Of a stretch of DNA of 64,000 nt, positions 36,265 to 45,764 are shown one piece after another. The notes below the pieces were generated by a model. That model was not told the DNA's origin. It saw nothing but the letters and a program-made list of their open reading frames with translations, and did not search any database. Position 1 is the stretch's first letter. The number at the start of each line of letters is the position of its first letter. Source of the DNA: G963678255 sp963678255 (GTDB taxonomy: Bacteria; Cloacimonadota; Cloacimonadia; Cloacimonadales; WRIO01); the NCBI GenBank assembly GCA_963678255.2, contig CAXXTW010000002.1:1550001-1614000 (forward strand). The letters run 5' to 3'. The translations under genes and the position numbers were made by a program.

Positions 36265-37587
36265 ATGAAAAGATTAGTGTGTGTGTTGATATTGATGGTT
36301 AGTGTGGTTTTAGTCTTCGCTATTACTCAAGAACAAATTCAAACAGGTAAAAAAATGCTTGGTTTTATTCAAACCATGTCTCAAAATCATCACATGGAAA
36401 GAAGCAATAATCCTAGCGAAGGTCTTTTAGAAGACTATTCTGAAGGAGAATGGGTAGAATCAGGAAATATGAAGTTTTGGTATGACAACCAAAATATGAT
36501 GACTCAAGTGATTACTTATAATCAAGTAATACCTGATTCTTTTGTCGCCATCATGAAATATGATTTAGCTTATAATTCAAATAACCAACTTACAGAATTT
36601 ATCTTATCTATGAATTCAAATCCACTTGGGACACCTATTTGGATTGAATTTTTAAAGTCAGAAAATGTTTTTTCACCAGATAATCATCTAATTCATACCT
36701 ATAATTATGAATGTGATGAAAATTTTATTTTATTTTGTTCAGGCAGAAATCATTTCACTTATAATAACGGAATCATGGAAACAATGTACCAATGGTCACT
36801 AGATGAAGATACAAATGAAATAGAATATATGAAATCCGAGTTCTCATATGAAAATGGAAGAATTAATACGATGACTAATTACACTTCAACTGATTCTCTT
36901 GATTGGTTATTATCAGATAAAGAAACTTGGGCTTATGATGCGACTGATACTTCAACTTATAATGATATTCAATATATGTTGGATCATGGTATCATGGGAT
37001 TTCAAGTTATTGGTAATGAATTTACTGGGATCAGAATTACTTCACGAACACAAGAAACTTGGTTGGATGATGCTTGGATGAATGAGAGTCGAGATGTCTA
37101 TTCCTATTCTCCTCAATGGGATATGGTAAGTGTATATTCTGAAAACTATTATGATAATGCTTGGTCATTTGAAGAAAAAACTGATTATACATATGATGAG
37201 AACCATAATGTAACAACTCAAACTGAAAGCAATTGGTTTGATAGTGATTGGATGCCTTCTCAAAGATATACTTATACCTATGAGACTTCAAATAATGATG
37301 TTTCAGTCAATCATAACATGATTTCAATTAAGTCTTATCCAAATCCATTCTTTAATAATGCCTCTATTCAGATAAAATCAGCAATAAATTCTAAAATTGA
37401 AGTCTCATTATATGACATAAAAGGAAGAAAAGTATCATCTTCTAAGTGTTTAGCTTCAGAAGGGGATAATAATTATAATCTCAATCATCTTTTTAAAGGT
37501 GTAGAAAAACTCAGTTCAGGGATTTATTTCTTAAAAGTTAGTAATAATCATGAGACTTATTGTAAGAAAATCATAAAAATTAAATAA
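36265..37587 (+). CDS. Secreted protein with C-terminal sorting domain
   Basis: 440 aa. The signal peptide ends near FAIT (residue ~19). The middle has repeated Trp/Tyr-rich segments (WAYDATDTSTYND, YTYDENHNVTTQTESNWFDSDWMPS) resembling YD-like or open beta-sheet repeats. The last ~85 residues start at SYPNPFFNNASIQI and contain SLYDIKGRKV and SSGIYFLKV, the type A sorting domain of FCB-group secreted proteins. It has GGGGG before the ATG. Likely a surface or extracellular protein; the substrate is unknown. Confidence 0.8.
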   Translation: MKRLVCVLILMVSVVLVFAITQEQIQTGKKMLGFIQTMSQNHHMERSNNPSEGLLEDYSEGEWVESGNMKFWYDNQNMMTQVITYNQVIPDSFVAIMKYDLAYNSNNQLTEFILSMNSNPLGTPIWIEFLKSENVFSPDNHLIHTYNYECDENFILFCSGRNHFTYNNGIMETMYQWSLDEDTNEIEYMKSEFSYENGRINTMTNYTSTDSLDWLLSDKETWAYDATDTSTYNDIQYMLDHGIMGFQVIGNEFTGIRITSRTQETWLDDAWMNESRDVYSYSPQWDMVSVYSENYYDNAWSFEEKTDYTYDENHNVTTQTESNWFDSDWMPSQRYTYTYETSNNDVSVNHNMISIKSYPNPFFNNASIQIKSAINSKIEVSLYDIKGRKVSSSKCLASEGDNNYNLNHLFKGVEKLSSGIYFLKVSNNHETYCKKIIKIK

Positions 37588-37605
37588 ACAAAATCTCATT
37601 AGATT

Positions 37606-37647
37606 AAGTGGTTCTTTGTTAATATAACATAGAGCCACTTTTCTTTT
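37606..37647 (+). terminator. Terminator
   Basis: AAGTGGTTCT (37606-37615) pairs with AGAGCCACTT (37631-37640) with one G-U, then TTCTTTT. Confidence 0.75.
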
Positions 37648-37711
37648 AAAAAATAACTTTACTTTTTTGAAAGGATAATAAATTTGGAGGTAAAATCTTT
37701 GGAGGTAAAAA

Positions 37712-38137
37712 ATGAAATCAAGAAAAATGATTGTGGTTATTTTACTAATAACGTTATCTTTTTTAGTAATGAATCTATATGGGAAAGGAAAGGTTAAGAA
37801 AATGAAATCAGGTTTACAATATGAAGTTCTAACAAAAGGGACAGGTGAAATTTGTAAAAAAGGTGATAAAGTGAAAGTTCATTATACCGGTTGGTTAATG
37901 GATGGCAAAAAATTTGACAGTTCAGTAGATAGAGGTCAACCGTTTGAATTTACCGTTGGTGTTGGACAAGTCATCAAAGGATGGGATGAAGGGGTTGCCG
38001 GAATGAAAATCGGTGAAAAAAGAATGTTAACCATTCCTTCAGATTTAGCATATGGTGAAAGTGGAGCGGGTACAGTTATCCCTCCAAAAGCTACGCTTAA
38101 ATTTGAAGTTGAATTATTATCAATCAGTACAAAATAG
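37712..38137 (+). CDS. FKBP-type peptidyl-prolyl isomerase, exported
   Basis: 141 aa with a signal peptide (MIVVILLITLSFLVMNLYG). The FKBP domain (residues ~35-140) is complete: GDKVKVHYTGWLMDGKKFDSS, RGQPFEFTVGVGQVIKGWDEG, MKIGEKRMLTIPSDLAYG and IPPKATLKFEVELL. It catalyses cis-trans proline isomerisation in the envelope. GGAGGTAAAA occurs twice upstream; the nearer copy sets the start. The peptidase gene follows after 8 nt, so the two form a small operon. Confidence 0.95.
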   Translation: MKSRKMIVVILLITLSFLVMNLYGKGKVKKMKSGLQYEVLTKGTGEICKKGDKVKVHYTGWLMDGKKFDSSVDRGQPFEFTVGVGQVIKGWDEGVAGMKIGEKRMLTIPSDLAYGESGAGTVIPPKATLKFEVELLSISTK

Positions 38138-38145
38138 GAGATACA

Positions 38146-40173
38146 ATGAATAAGAATCCTTTTTTTGAAAAATGGGAAACGCCTTATGGAAGTATTCCCT
38201 TTGATAAGATTAAAACAGAAGATTATTTACCCGCAATTGATAAAGCTTTGGCAATTGCCCGAGAAAACATTCAAAAGGTAAAAAACGATCAATCAACTCC
38301 AAACTTTGATAATACGATCTTAGCTTTAGAGACATCACAAGAAGAATTACAAGAAATCACAGGTGTTTATTACAATTTGATGTCCTGTGAATCTGACAAT
38401 GAATTTAAAGAATTAGCTAATGTTATTTCACCAAAACTAGCAGAATTTGGTTCAGAAATCTCATTGGATGAAACGCTTTTTGAAAAAGTAAAAGCTGTAT
38501 ATGAAGGCACAGAGGATTTAAATCCAGAGCAAAGAAGATTAGTGGATATCAACTATAAGAGTTTCATACGAAATGGTGCTTTATTAGATCAGTCAAAGAA
38601 AACCAGATTAAAAGATTTAGATCAGGAGTTATCTGTTTTGAGTCCTCAATACTCAAAAAACTTACTAAATGCGACTAATGCATTTCAAGAGGTTATCACT
38701 GATGAGAATGAACTTATCGGGCTTCCTGAGACTGTAAAACAAGCAGCAAAAGAATTAGCAGTAAAAAAAGGGATTGAAAACGGCTGGATGTTCAGTCTTC
38801 AAGCTCCTTCATATATTCCTGTGTTAACCTATTCAAAAAATCGTGCTTTAAGAGAAAAATTATCGAGAGCCTACAGTTCAAAAGCATTCAAAGATGAATA
38901 TGATAATAGTGATTTAGTTAAAAAGATAGTCACCTTGAGACATGAAAGAGCAGAATTATTAGGATTTAAATCTCATGCAGATTATGTTCTTGAACAAAGA
39001 ATGGCACAAAACCCAAAGACAGTACATGATTTCCTAGAAGAGATTTATCAGGTTGCATTACCCGCAGCTCAAAAAGAGATAGAAGAGATAAAAGCTATAG
39101 CCAAAAGACTTGATAACATAGAAGAGATTCAGTCTTGGGATACAGCATATTATTCAGAAATCCTAAAAAAGGAAAAGTATGATTTTAATGAAGAAGAGCT
39201 TAAACCTTATTTTAAGATGGAAAATGCAATAGAAGGATTATTCATAGTAGCCAATAAGCTCTATGGTATTAAGTTTAAACAGGTTCATAACATTCCTGTT
39301 TATCATCCAGATGTTACAACTTATGAAGTTCATGACGAAGATGATTCATTTTTGGGCATACTCTATTCTGATTTATTCCCAAGAGAAACCAAAAGAGATG
39401 GAGCTTGGATGACATCATTCAGAAGTCAAGGCTTATATAAAGGGAAAGTCGAGAGACCCTTAATATCAATTGTAGCTAATTTAACTCCTTCAACCGCAGA
39501 TACACCTTCTTTACTGAGATTAAACGAAGTGCAGACCCTTTTTCATGAGTTTGGGCATGCTTTACATGGTTTGTTATCAAGCTGTGTTTATCCTGCGTTA
39601 GCAAGTCCAAATGTATATTGGGATTTTGTTGAATTACCAAGTCAAATCATGGAAAACTGGGTGACAGAAGAAGACGCATTGAGCTTATTTGCCAAACACT
39701 ATCAAACAGGAGAAATAATCCCTAAGGAACTGATAGAAAAAGTAAAAAAAGCAGAGAAATTTAATAAGGGTCTTTTCAATATAAGACAATTAATTTTTGG
39801 TATGCTAGACATGGCTTGGCACGATAAAGACAACCGACAGGTAAATGATATTGAAGCTTTTGAAGATGAGGTAATAGAAAGATTAAGGTTAGTTCCAAAG
39901 GTTCAAGGAACTCTTACTTCTACGACATTTTCACATGTATTTTCAGGAGGATATGCTTCTGGATATTATTCATATAAGTGGGCAGAAGTATTAGACGCAG
40001 ATGCTTTTGAGAAATTTATTGAAGATGGCATCTTTAACAAACATACTGCTCATTCTTTTAGAGAGAATATACTTTCTAAAGGAAATACAGAACATCCAAT
40101 GGATCTATATGTAAGATTCAGAGGAAGAAAACCAGATCCCAATGCATCACTTAAACGTGATGGTTTAAAATAA
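38146..40173 (+). CDS. M3-family oligopeptidase / dipeptidyl carboxypeptidase (Dcp/PrlC type)
   Basis: 675 aa, normal length, no signal peptide. Zinc motif HEFGHALHG (His ~467) and a downstream Glu in WDFVELPSQIMENW (~499). The N-terminal start (FEKWETPYGSIPFDKIKTEDYLPAIDKAL) and the end (FRGRKPDPNASLKRDGL) are typical of the Dcp/OpdA branch. A cytoplasmic thermolysin-like peptidase for short peptides. Close spacing with the FKBP gene suggests shared transcription. Confidence 0.94.
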   Translation: MNKNPFFEKWETPYGSIPFDKIKTEDYLPAIDKALAIARENIQKVKNDQSTPNFDNTILALETSQEELQEITGVYYNLMSCESDNEFKELANVISPKLAEFGSEISLDETLFEKVKAVYEGTEDLNPEQRRLVDINYKSFIRNGALLDQSKKTRLKDLDQELSVLSPQYSKNLLNATNAFQEVITDENELIGLPETVKQAAKELAVKKGIENGWMFSLQAPSYIPVLTYSKNRALREKLSRAYSSKAFKDEYDNSDLVKKIVTLRHERAELLGFKSHADYVLEQRMAQNPKTVHDFLEEIYQVALPAAQKEIEEIKAIAKRLDNIEEIQSWDTAYYSEILKKEKYDFNEEELKPYFKMENAIEGLFIVANKLYGIKFKQVHNIPVYHPDVTTYEVHDEDDSFLGILYSDLFPRETKRDGAWMTSFRSQGLYKGKVERPLISIVANLTPSTADTPSLLRLNEVQTLFHEFGHALHGLLSSCVYPALASPNVYWDFVELPSQIMENWVTEEDALSLFAKHYQTGEIIPKELIEKVKKAEKFNKGLFNIRQLIFGMLDMAWHDKDNRQVNDIEAFEDEVIERLRLVPKVQGTLTSTTFSHVFSGGYASGYYSYKWAEVLDADAFEKFIEDGIFNKHTAHSFRENILSKGNTEHPMDLYVRFRGRKPDPNASLKRDGLK

Positions 40174-40178
40174 CAATA

Positions 40179-40206
40179 AGGGCGGGAATATGATCCCGCC
40201 TTTTTT
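40179..40206 (+). terminator. Terminator
   Basis: GGCGGGA-ATATGA-TCCCGCC followed by TTTTTT, 5 nt after the peptidase stop. Confidence 0.92.
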
Positions 40207-40266
40207 ATTCAAAAATATTAGAAATAAGAATTCAACTGATTTTAGGATCTGTAAATAAAGGATGAT

Positions 40267-41019
40267 ATGAAAATGGAAAGAAACTTTAAATTGGAAATAT
40301 GTCTTGAATCAGCAGAGTCTGCCATAATTGCAGAAAAAGCAGGCGCAGATAGAGTAGAATTATGTGACAATCTCTTTGAAGGAGGAACAACGCCCTCTTA
40401 TGGCATGATCCAGATTACGAATAAGTATCTGAAAATCCCACTTCATGTGATCGTTCGACCTCGAGGAGGAGACTTTTGTTATTCAGATATTGAATTTGAA
40501 GTAATGAAAGAAGATATCAAATTTCTTAAAAAATCAGGAGTTGAGGGTGTGGTTTTAGGAGTATTACAATCAAACGGACAAATAGATATTGAGCGAACTA
40601 AAGAGTTAATTGAATTATCAAGACCAATGAGTGTAACATTTCACCGTGCATTTGATATGGCTCTAGAACCTTATCAGGCATTAGAAGATGTTATCAAAAC
40701 AGGTGCAGACAGACTTCTAACATCCGGTCAGGAAAAAACGTCAATAGAAGGAATTCCTTTAATCAGAGAAATGATAAAAATTGCAGGTAATCGTATTATA
40801 ATCATGCCTGGAGCAGGCATTAATAACAGGAATTATGATTATTTATTAAAGGAAACAAAAGCCAAAGAAATTCATATGAGTGCAAATTCAAAAGTCCCTA
40901 GCAATATGACATTTAGACCTACTCATTTATCAATGGGAGGGCATTTAACTTTGCCTGAGCATTTTATAAGCAAGACAGATTATGACAAAGTAAAAAGTAT
41001 TATCAATAAGGAGAAATAA
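40267..41019 (+). CDS. cutC: CutC-family protein
   Basis: 250 aa TIM-barrel protein. Family motifs: LEICLESAESAIIAEKAGADRVELC, GGTTPSYGMI, VIVRPRGGDFCYS, TFHRAFDM and DRLLTSGQE. Originally linked to copper tolerance in E. coli, but the molecular role is not settled. AAGGATGAT precedes the ATG. The stop overlaps the next gene's start (TAATG), so it is co-translated with the MlrC-like gene. Confidence 0.93.
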   Translation: MKMERNFKLEICLESAESAIIAEKAGADRVELCDNLFEGGTTPSYGMIQITNKYLKIPLHVIVRPRGGDFCYSDIEFEVMKEDIKFLKKSGVEGVVLGVLQSNGQIDIERTKELIELSRPMSVTFHRAFDMALEPYQALEDVIKTGADRLLTSGQEKTSIEGIPLIREMIKIAGNRIIIMPGAGINNRNYDYLLKETKAKEIHMSANSKVPSNMTFRPTHLSMGGHLTLPEHFISKTDYDKVKSIINKEK

Positions 41020-42437
41020 TGAGAGTAGCTATTGGAGGGTTTTTCCATGAATCTAATACATTTAATCCGATCATAACAAGAGCAGAGGATTTCATAGTTT
41101 TTCAAGGTGAAGAGATATATGAAAACAGGAATTCTTATCTTTTAGCAAAAGGATTTGTAGAGTATTTTGAAGCAAAACCTGAATATGAAATGATACCATT
41201 AGTATTTGCCAAAGCCGTTCCTAATGGAGAAATTGATCAGGACTATTATTTATCACTTAAAGCCAGGTTTTTTGAGTTATTAGCAAAGGAAAAGGATATA
41301 GATATTTTTGTATTGGCTTTACATGGTTCAATGCGAGTTAAAAATATTGGATCTGCTGAATCTGATTTGTTACAATCTATTAACCAGACTTACCCATATA
41401 TCCCCATATTTTGCGGGTTAGATATGCATGCGAGGGTTACAGATCACATGTTAAAGTATGCTAAAGGATTTGTTGGTTTTAAAACAGCTCCCCATGTTGA
41501 TGCTTATGAAACAGGATATAAAACAGCAGAAATTGCAGATTATTATCTGAAAAGTAAATCACCTATAAGTTTGGGATATAAAAAATTAAATTACTTAATT
41601 GCAGGAGAAAAGTCAGAGACTGGCTGTGAGCCAATGAAGTCTTTGATAAAAGAATTATTATTAATTGAAGAAGATCCAGAAGTTTTATCCGCTTCGTATT
41701 TACTAGGTTTCCCATGGGCAGATACCTGTGATAATGGAGTCACGTGTTTAGTTTTAACAAAGAATAATCAGAAAAAAGCAGATGAATTAGCTGAGTATCT
41801 TGCAGATAAATTTAATCAAGCAAAAAGTATGTTTTGTTTTTCTTCATACGCTGACACGCCAGATAAGACTTTAGCTTTAGCTTTATCAGAACAAACTAAG
41901 CCAATATTTATTTCAGATTCGGGAGACAATCCTACAGCAGGATCTACAGGAGATAACACAACGTTTATTAAACTTCTTAATGAGATTAAACACGAAGAGT
42001 TGAAGGACAAAGAAATACTTATAGCAGGGCTTTTTGAGCCTAAAGCAGTAAAAGAATTTGCCAAAAAAATTGGTGAGGAGACAGAATTACAAGTTGGAGG
42101 TATTTTTGATACTATCTATTGTAAGCCAGTATTGCTGAAAGGTATTCCAGTCAAATATATAAAGGATTTCGGATTATTTAAATGTGAGCTGATCCTATTT
42201 AAGGCAGATAATTTTGAATTAATACTAACATCTAAGCATATTGGATTTACCAGTGCTGATATGTTTAAAGCTTTGGAAATAGATTATTTGTTAAAAGATA
42301 TTATTATTGTAAAGTTGGGTTATTTAACAGAAGATTTTATAGAAATTTCTGCTAAGTCATATCTCGCTTTAAGTCAGGGATGTACAGATGAAGACTTAAG
42401 CAGGTTAAACTATAAGAAGAAATATGAACTAATTTAA
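41019..42437 (+). CDS. MlrC/M81-family metallopeptidase-like protein
   Basis: 472 aa. Starts with RVAIGGFFHESNTF. Candidate metal ligands are ALHGSM (His ~108), LDMHARVT (Asp/His ~142) and PHVDAYETG (His/Asp ~165). The later SDSGDNPTAGSTGDNT is the M81 C-terminal signature. The family is named for microcystin-degrading MlrC, but most members act on unknown substrates. Pairing with cutC is notable and may reflect a shared small-molecule pathway. Confidence 0.9.
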   Translation: MRVAIGGFFHESNTFNPIITRAEDFIVFQGEEIYENRNSYLLAKGFVEYFEAKPEYEMIPLVFAKAVPNGEIDQDYYLSLKARFFELLAKEKDIDIFVLALHGSMRVKNIGSAESDLLQSINQTYPYIPIFCGLDMHARVTDHMLKYAKGFVGFKTAPHVDAYETGYKTAEIADYYLKSKSPISLGYKKLNYLIAGEKSETGCEPMKSLIKELLLIEEDPEVLSASYLLGFPWADTCDNGVTCLVLTKNNQKKADELAEYLADKFNQAKSMFCFSSYADTPDKTLALALSEQTKPIFISDSGDNPTAGSTGDNTTFIKLLNEIKHEELKDKEILIAGLFEPKAVKEFAKKIGEETELQVGGIFDTIYCKPVLLKGIPVKYIKDFGLFKCELILFKADNFELILTSKHIGFTSADMFKALEIDYLLKDIIIVKLGYLTEDFIEISAKSYLALSQGCTDEDLSRLNYKKKYELI

Positions 42438-42450
42438 TAGATAAAATGCA

Positions 42451-42483
42451 ATAACCCCTTTCTATTTAGGAAAGGGGTTATTG
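42451..42483. terminator. Bidirectional terminator
   Basis: AATAACCCCTTTC-TATTTAG-GAAAGGGGTTATT between two convergent genes. Confidence 0.88.
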
Positions 42484-42504
42484 TTATATAAGATTGAGAA
42501 TTAA

Positions 42505-44325
42505 TTAATCAGTACGAGGAGTTCTTTTTCTTCTGTTATCAGACTGGTAGCTTGGTCTGGAACTATCTGAACGACTATCTGATCTTTTTTCATAACGAGA
42601 ATCTGAACGACCAGAACTAGTTCCTCTGTCCTTATAATCTCTTCGACCTCTATCATCACGACTATCTGATCTTCTATCATCTCTTCGATCATCCCGTCTA
42701 AAACCTCTACGATCACCACCTCTTTTATCCTGATCTTCTTCTTCAGTGATTTCAATGGTAATTTTACGATCATGGTAGGTAGTGTTTTTGAAGTTATCTA
42801 AGACTAAAGTAACATATTGTTTATCGATTTCGAAGAAAGAAAAATACTGAAGTATTTTAATTTTCCCAATAGATATATGTTTTGTGTCAGTGATGTCATT
42901 AATAACACCAATCAGATCAGGAGGAGTTATCTGATCTTTACGACCAAGATTGATAAACATTCTGACAAAATTAGCTTTTTTACTATACCCATCATCATAG
43001 ACATTAATGTCTTTAGAATTTTTATAATATTCAAGGAATCTATTAAATTCAACAGAAACGAATTTTTTAATTAATTCTTCTCTGTCTAGCCATTCCAATT
43101 TACGATAAATATCAGGTAAGAAAGCGTCGATATCTTCATCTTTAACGTCAACTTTTTCAATTCTGTCAATCAAATGGAAGAGTTGTTTTTGACATACATC
43201 TTTACCATTGGGAATAGGTTTAATCTCAAATTGTTTTTTAATCTGATTTTCAATAAGTTTGATTTTATATTTTTCTTTTAGATTGGCAATAATAATTGAT
43301 ATACCTTTTTTCCCTGCTCTTCCAGTTCTTCCACTACGATGTGTGTAGATTTCCAGTTCTTCAGGTAAATTATAATTGATAACATGGGTTAAGTCATCGA
43401 CATCAAGACCTCTAGCAGCGACATCAGTAGCGACAAGCATTCTAAGGTGACGTGTTCTGAATTTATTCATTACAGCGTCTCTTTGAGCCTGAGAAAGATC
43501 ACCATGAAGCGCATCAGCGTTGTAACCATCTTTCATCAAATTATCAGCGACTTCTTGAGTTTCAATACGCGTACGACAAAAAACAATACCATAAACATCG
43601 GGATAAAAGTCAACGATACGCTTTAAAGCTAAATATCTATCCTTTGCCTGAACCATATAGCATTCATGGACGACTCCATCAGCACCAGCATTCTTTTTGC
43701 CAATAGTAACCTGAATATGATCTTTAAGATATTTGTTAGCAATTTCTAATATTTCATTTGGCATAGTAGCAGAGAACATTAAGGTATTTTTTTCAGAAGG
43801 TGTTTCTTTTAAGATTGTTTCAATATCTTCACGAAATCCCATATTAAGCATTTCATCGGCTTCATCAAGGATTAATGTCTTTATTTTACTAAGGTTAACT
43901 TCTTTTCTTCTGATCAAATCTAACAATCTTCCAGGGGTGGCAGATACTATTTGAGCACCATCCTTTAAAACTCTGATTTGTCGGTCAATACTTGTTCCAC
44001 CGAAAACAGCAGCAATCCTTAAATTCTTATGATATTTTGCATAAGAAGTGATATCATCTGCAACTTGCAGGCACAATTCTCTAGTAGGACATAAAATCAA
44101 GTGTTGAGTATATCTTTTACTCATGTCAGTTTTTTCAATAATTGGTAATCCAAATGCGGCGGTCTTGCCGGTACCTGTTTGTGCGAGAGCAATTACATCC
44201 TGGAAATTTTCCTGTAGAAGATGTGGAATTACTTTTTCTTGCACGGGCGTTGGTAGTTCATAGTTTAACTCTATGATCGCCCTGAGAGTCTCTTCACTGA
44301 GACCCATCTCATTAAATGCTGTCAT
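42505..44325 (-). CDS. deaD: DEAD-box RNA helicase (DeaD/CsdA type)
   Basis: 606 aa. Helicase core motifs in order: Q motif (PTPVQEKVIP), I AQTGTGKTA, Ia PTRELC, II DEAD, III SAT, IV FCRT, V ATDVAARGLD and VI HRSGRTGRAG. After the core, residues ~470-545 form a DbpA/CsdA-type RNA-binding domain (ANFVRMFINLGRKDQITP...). The last ~60 residues are an R/D/S-rich tail (repeats of DDRR, SDSR, RGG-like). It unwinds RNA, typically in ribosome assembly and cold response. AGAGAG precedes the ATG. Confidence 0.95.
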   Translation of the reverse strand: MTAFNEMGLSEETLRAIIELNYELPTPVQEKVIPHLLQENFQDVIALAQTGTGKTAAFGLPIIEKTDMSKRYTQHLILCPTRELCLQVADDITSYAKYHKNLRIAAVFGGTSIDRQIRVLKDGAQIVSATPGRLLDLIRRKEVNLSKIKTLILDEADEMLNMGFREDIETILKETPSEKNTLMFSATMPNEILEIANKYLKDHIQVTIGKKNAGADGVVHECYMVQAKDRYLALKRIVDFYPDVYGIVFCRTRIETQEVADNLMKDGYNADALHGDLSQAQRDAVMNKFRTRHLRMLVATDVAARGLDVDDLTHVINYNLPEELEIYTHRSGRTGRAGKKGISIIIANLKEKYKIKLIENQIKKQFEIKPIPNGKDVCQKQLFHLIDRIEKVDVKDEDIDAFLPDIYRKLEWLDREELIKKFVSVEFNRFLEYYKNSKDINVYDDGYSKKANFVRMFINLGRKDQITPPDLIGVINDITDTKHISIGKIKILQYFSFFEIDKQYVTLVLDNFKNTTYHDRKITIEITEEEDQDKRGGDRRGFRRDDRRDDRRSDSRDDRGRRDYKDRGTSSGRSDSRYEKRSDSRSDSSRPSYQSDNRRKRTPRTD

Positions 44326-44625
44326 ATTTCTCTCTTTCCATTTTTTGCCTTGTCTTTCACATCAAGGTCATACTAACTTACATTTTTATAATGTAGTTAA
44401 GTAAGTTTTTATCTTTCTACAATTTAGTCAATCATTATCTTTGATTCTTTTGTATTTATTTCATTATTTAAAATAAATAAGCAGAAAAAAAAATTTTATC
44501 AATTTAATTAGAAAAAAGAATCAAGAATAAATATAATAAAAACAGATTAATGAAAGCTTGTGAATAAGGTTGACAAATTTAAGAGAATTAATACATTAAA
44601 ATAGAAAGATAAAGAGGTGTAGAAT
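44326..44625. promoter_or_regulatory. Divergent intergenic region with promoter and 5'-UTR hairpin
   Basis: On the minus strand a hairpin AACTTAC...GTAAGTT (44375-44407) with inner TACAT/ATGTA lies ~50 nt before deaD, perhaps a structured leader. On the plus strand TTGACA (44570-44575), 16 nt, TACATT (44592-44597) is a likely promoter for the TPR operon. Nothing else seen. Confidence 0.5.
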
Positions 44626-45279
44626 ATGTTGTTTGCATGGATTAACCGTTTCAGAGAAATCTTTTATCAAAGAAGAGGGCAAAGATACTTATCGAGAGGA
44701 ATAAAGAAGAAAGCTTATAAATATTTCGAAAAAGCAATTCTGATTGATAACAACTATGTCAATCAATTCAACATGGCTTTAGTTTTGATAACCATGAATA
44801 AACACTTGGAAGCGGTATCCTATCTACAAAAAGTTCTTGATAAATTTCAGGATAATGAATTAGTTTTGATGACATTGGGGGATGTCTATTCGATTTTAAG
44901 AGATTGGGATAAAGCCATAGAATGCTTTGCACATCTCACAGCCATAAATCCGAATAATTCGATATACAGCAAATATTTAAAAAGAAGTAAGGATGTCGTT
45001 TTAAGGGAAAAATTTGTTCTTTCAAGAGAGCTATTAATTAAGGGAATACTATTACAAGAGCAAAAGAAATACGAAGAATCATTAGAAGCGTTGAAAGAAT
45101 CAATTGAATTTGATAATGAAAATGCTGTTGTTTTTAATACAATGGGATTAGTGAGTATGATGGCGCTAAAGCCAGATGAAGAGATTGCAGGATATTTCGA
45201 ACAAGCCGTGTTATTATCTCCCCAAAATGAAGGTTATAAACATAATTTATCACAGATTAAATCAAAAAAGAAGAAATGA
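44626..45279 (+). CDS. TPR-repeat protein
   Basis: 217 aa, no signal peptide. At least four tetratricopeptide repeats: AYKYFEKAILIDNNYV, AVSYLQKVLDKFQDNE, AIECFAHLTAINPNNS and SLEALKESIEFDNEN. A protein-interaction scaffold. GAGGTG upstream. It overlaps the transglycosylase gene by 4 nt, so the three genes 44626-46826 form one operon. Confidence 0.85.
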   Translation: MLFAWINRFREIFYQRRGQRYLSRGIKKKAYKYFEKAILIDNNYVNQFNMALVLITMNKHLEAVSYLQKVLDKFQDNELVLMTLGDVYSILRDWDKAIECFAHLTAINPNNSIYSKYLKRSKDVVLREKFVLSRELLIKGILLQEQKKYEESLEALKESIEFDNENAVVFNTMGLVSMMALKPDEEIAGYFEQAVLLSPQNEGYKHNLSQIKSKKKK

Positions 45280-45761
45280 AAAGATTCTTTATTTGTAGTC
45301 AATTTATAATTCTTATCCTCATACTAATGGCCTTTAATCCATTATCTACCAGAATCTACACATTAATCATAGCAAAGAGTCTAGATTTAAATGTAAGATA
45401 TTTTTATAATCAGATTGGAGCAGAGAGTTCTTTTCGATGTTTTACGCGTTCATATGTTAATGCCATCGGAGCAGGGCAGATAACAAAAAAAACAGCCAAA
45501 TACATATCTCCTCATGTATCAGAGTGGCGTCTATGGTTACCTTGGGACAATATTTATATGTCTGGTTTATACACCAAATATTTGCTTCAGAAGTATAAAG
45601 GCAATTATTCATTAGCTTTGGCATCATACAATTGGGGGGAAACCAATGTTGACAACAAATTAAAATATTATAATATCCAAGTATCTTCTCATATTAATTA
45701 TCGTTTTTTATTTAAAAATGTAAAAGAGACAGATACATTCATTAGAGTAATTTTAGAGTAA
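45276..45761 (+). CDS. Lytic transglycosylase (SLT domain), membrane-anchored
   Basis: 161 aa with an N-terminal membrane or signal helix (FIILILILMAF). Catalytic Glu is in NQIGAESSFRC (E50), followed by NAIGAGQITKKTA (the usual GAxGLMQ-like motif) and LASYNWGETNV. Cleaves peptidoglycan glycan chains. In an operon with FlhB it may open the wall for a secretion or flagellar structure; such pairing is seen with flagellar and type III systems. Confidence 0.88.
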   Translation: MKRFFICSQFIILILILMAFNPLSTRIYTLIIAKSLDLNVRYFYNQIGAESSFRCFTRSYVNAIGAGQITKKTAKYISPHVSEWRLWLPWDNIYMSGLYTKYLLQKYKGNYSLALASYNWGETNVDNKLKYYNIQVSSHINYRFLFKNVKETDTFIRVILE

Positions 45762-45764
45762 ACA